Of a stretch of 7,862 bases of DNA, positions 6,503 through 7,862 are shown piece by piece. Source of the DNA: Bdellovibrionales bacterium (GTDB lineage Bacteria; Bdellovibrionota; Bdellovibrionia; Bdellovibrionales; UBA1609). Numbering within the stretch: position 1 is the first letter of the stretch; the number at the start of each line of letters is the position of its first letter. The notes below the pieces were generated by a model that did not search any database, was not told the DNA's origin, and saw nothing but the letters and a program-made list of their open reading frames with translations. A program made the translations under genes and the position numbers. The stretch covers positions 5,706 through 13,567 of the forward strand of contig JAGRAG010000008.1 of the NCBI GenBank assembly GCA_020435025.1, written 5' to 3'.

Positions 6503-6877
6503 TCAAGTTTTGGGCATATAAGACGCACCTTCAAAAACCACACCCTCGTCAATTCTCAAACTAGGGGTTGTCACTGTTCCTTTAAATGATGCAGGGGGAT
6601 GCATGATAACTCGACGCCTCGCAAAAATGTTGCCCTTTACCTCTCCGGATATAATGACATTTTCAGCTTCGATCTGAGCATCAACTTTGGCTCCGGGATT
6701 TATAACCAAAGTATCATTAGTAAAAATCTCGCCTTTAAAGCGACCGCCAATCCTAACTGTTCCTTCAAAAGTGAGGCGGCCTTCGAACTCGGCACCATGA
6801 TCTAACAAGGCCGTTACCTGCCCTTGCTGAATATCATTATTTGAATAGGATTCTCTAATTGGTTCTATTTCTGCCAT
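6503..6877 (-). CDS. Bactofilin (polymerising cytoskeletal protein)
   Basis: Bactofilins are small proteins that polymerise without nucleotide into filaments and scaffold cell-shape, polarity or chromosome-segregation factors. The 124 residues show the expected plan: a short polar N-terminal tail (1-21) with no membrane segment, a right-handed beta-helix core (about 22-118) made of short repeating Gly/Val/Ile-rich turns such as FEGRLTFEGTVRIGGRFKGE and VIISGEVKGNIFARRRV, and a short tail ending SYMPKT. The ATG at 6877 lies inside the end of parB (13-nt overlap) and has AGGA about 4 nt upstream, a little close but usable. The overlap strongly suggests co-transcription and coupled translation with parB. 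In Myxococcus, bactofilins position the ParABS machinery (established knowledge), so a segregation-linked role is a reasonable inference. The family is confident; the specific role is not shown. Confidence 0.92.
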   Translation of the reverse strand: MAEIEPIRESYSNNDIQQGQVTALLDHGAEFEGRLTFEGTVRIGGRFKGEIFTNDTLVINPGAKVDAQIEAENVIISGEVKGNIFARRRVIMHPPASFKGTVTTPSLRIDEGVVFEGASYMPKT

Positions 6878-7862
6878 GTCTTCCTAATCTTATCTACATA
6901 ATTATTAAGCTCATCATCAGAATAAAAATGAATAGATATTTTACCCTTTCCATTTAAATAGCCAATGGAAACTTTGGTTCCCAATAATTTTTGCAACTCT
7001 GAGGAAAGTCCTTTAACAAGTTTCTTTGAGATATCCACGTCATCTACCGACTTGATCTCTGAAACTTCTGTTTCCCCTTGTTTATATTTAGCTACAAGCT
7101 TTTCCGTCGCTCTCACACTGAGTTTTAAGTTTTTGACTTTGATAGCGATATCTTTTTGAACTTTTAAATCTGCCACTCCCAAAATAACTTTGGCCTGCCC
7201 TAGGGCAATTTCTCCCCCGGCCAGCATTTTCCTTACATCTGGAGCTAAGTTTAAAAGTCGCAACAAGTTAGCAATTGTTCCCCTTTCTTTGCCGATTTTT
7301 TCCGCAAGTTTCTGCTGGGTAAGACCATATTCCTTAATAAGGTGATAGTAAGCTTGGGCCTCTTCTATAGGGTTTAAGTTCTCTCTTTGAATATTTTCTA
7401 TCAAAGCCAATTCCAAAACATTTTGTTCATCAGCTTCTTTAAGTATTACGGGAACCTCTTGAATGCCTGCCATCTGCGAGGCTCTCCACCTTCTTTCTCC
7501 CGCAATAATTTCAAATTGATTATCTGATAGTTTCCGACAAACAATCGGCTGCAATATACCTTTTTCTTTAATTGAGGCCGCAAGCTCTTTTAACGCCTCA
7601 CCTTCAAAAACCTTTCGTGGTTGTTTTTTGTTTTGAACTATTTTGTGAATTGGAATCTGCCATATGCGAGCCGTCTCTGGAATTCTTGGCTCCATATCTT
7701 TTGTAGCAACCGTTTCTGCTTTTTTCTCCTTAATTGCTGGCGAATTCTTCTTACCCTCAATAAAGCCCTCTTTTAGTGCCGCTATATTTTCAACTTGAAA
7801 TTCTTCCGTAGGAAGATCGATTTCTACGACGTCCTCCCTGGGCTCTCCAAGTAAACTTCCAA
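6865..7862 (-). CDS. parB: Chromosome partitioning protein ParB (N-terminus cut by window edge)
   Basis: ParB binds parS sites, forms a CTP-dependent sliding clamp and stimulates ParA to segregate the chromosome. The frame stays open to the right edge, giving 331 visible residues; the ATG at 7695 is internal. The first visible residues, GSLLG, match the end of the ParA-stimulating peptide (GRGLGSLLG type), so only a few residues are missing. A charged linker (about 6-60) follows, then the ParB/CTPase core with KKQPRKVF, the C-motif GERRWRA (about 121-127) and the P-motif ENIQR (about 155-159). The helix-turn-helix is LTQQKLAEKIGKERGTIANL (about 180-199), and a C-terminal dimerisation domain is at about 275-331. 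The usual GHAR motif after the HTH reads GQAK (about 221-224). The gene overlaps the bactofilin start by 13 nt. parA would be expected just upstream, outside the window. Confidence 0.95.
   Translation of the reverse strand, partial: GSLLGEPREDVVEIDLPTEEFQVENIAALKEGFIEGKKNSPAIKEKKAETVATKDMEPRIPETARIWQIPIHKIVQNKKQPRKVFEGEALKELAASIKEKGILQPIVCRKLSDNQFEIIAGERRWRASQMAGIQEVPVILKEADEQNVLELALIENIQRENLNPIEEAQAYYHLIKEYGLTQQKLAEKIGKERGTIANLLRLLNLAPDVRKMLAGGEIALGQAKVILGVADLKVQKDIAIKVKNLKLSVRATEKLVAKYKQGETEVSEIKSVDDVDISKKLVKGLSSELQKLLGTKVSIGYLNGKGKISIHFYSDDELNNYVDKIRKTWQK

Overview
The window is a compact, almost entirely minus-strand gene block: the 3' part of parB, a bactofilin gene, and then the complete F1 plus peripheral-stalk ATP synthase operon in the order b', b, delta, alpha, gamma, beta, epsilon (atpF'-atpF-atpH-atpA-atpG-atpD-atpC). 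A short plus-strand reading frame enters from the left edge and converges on the end of atpC.

Organism: the parB - bactofilin - atpF'FHAGDC order, the two different b-type subunits, and the absence of the Fo a and c genes from the cluster are, from general knowledge, typical of the former Deltaproteobacteria (Geobacter, Myxococcus and Bdellovibrio types). Moderate GC (a little over 40 percent by eye, not computed) and the protein flavour would fit a lower-GC member of the Bdellovibrionota. This placement is inference; no rRNA or other decisive marker is present.

Layout, read in the direction of minus-strand transcription: (1) 7862-6865, ParB, cut by the right window edge at its N-terminus; the frame stays open to the edge, so the ATG at 7695 is internal. 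(2) 6877-6503, bactofilin, overlapping the end of parB by 13 nt. (3) 6502-6216, a 287-bp gap with AT-rich promoter-like sequence, the likely control region of the ATP synthase operon. (4) 6215-391, seven ATP synthase genes with overlaps or gaps of 31 nt or less. (5) 390-288, a convergent intergenic region with small hairpins. (6) 3-287 plus strand, the C-terminal end of an unidentified protein.

How they work together: alpha and beta form the catalytic hexamer, gamma and epsilon the rotor shaft, delta with the b/b' pair the peripheral stalk. The membrane ring (c) and stator channel (a) must be encoded elsewhere. ParB (parS-binding CTPase clamp) and bactofilin (a polymerising scaffold) probably act in chromosome segregation and its subcellular placement. 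I see no mobile element, CRISPR array, tRNA or rRNA, and no clearly new system. The points worth a second look are the truncated ParB, corrected starts for atpD and atpF', the signal-peptide-like b subunit, and substitutions in usually invariant motifs of the alpha, beta and ParB proteins.
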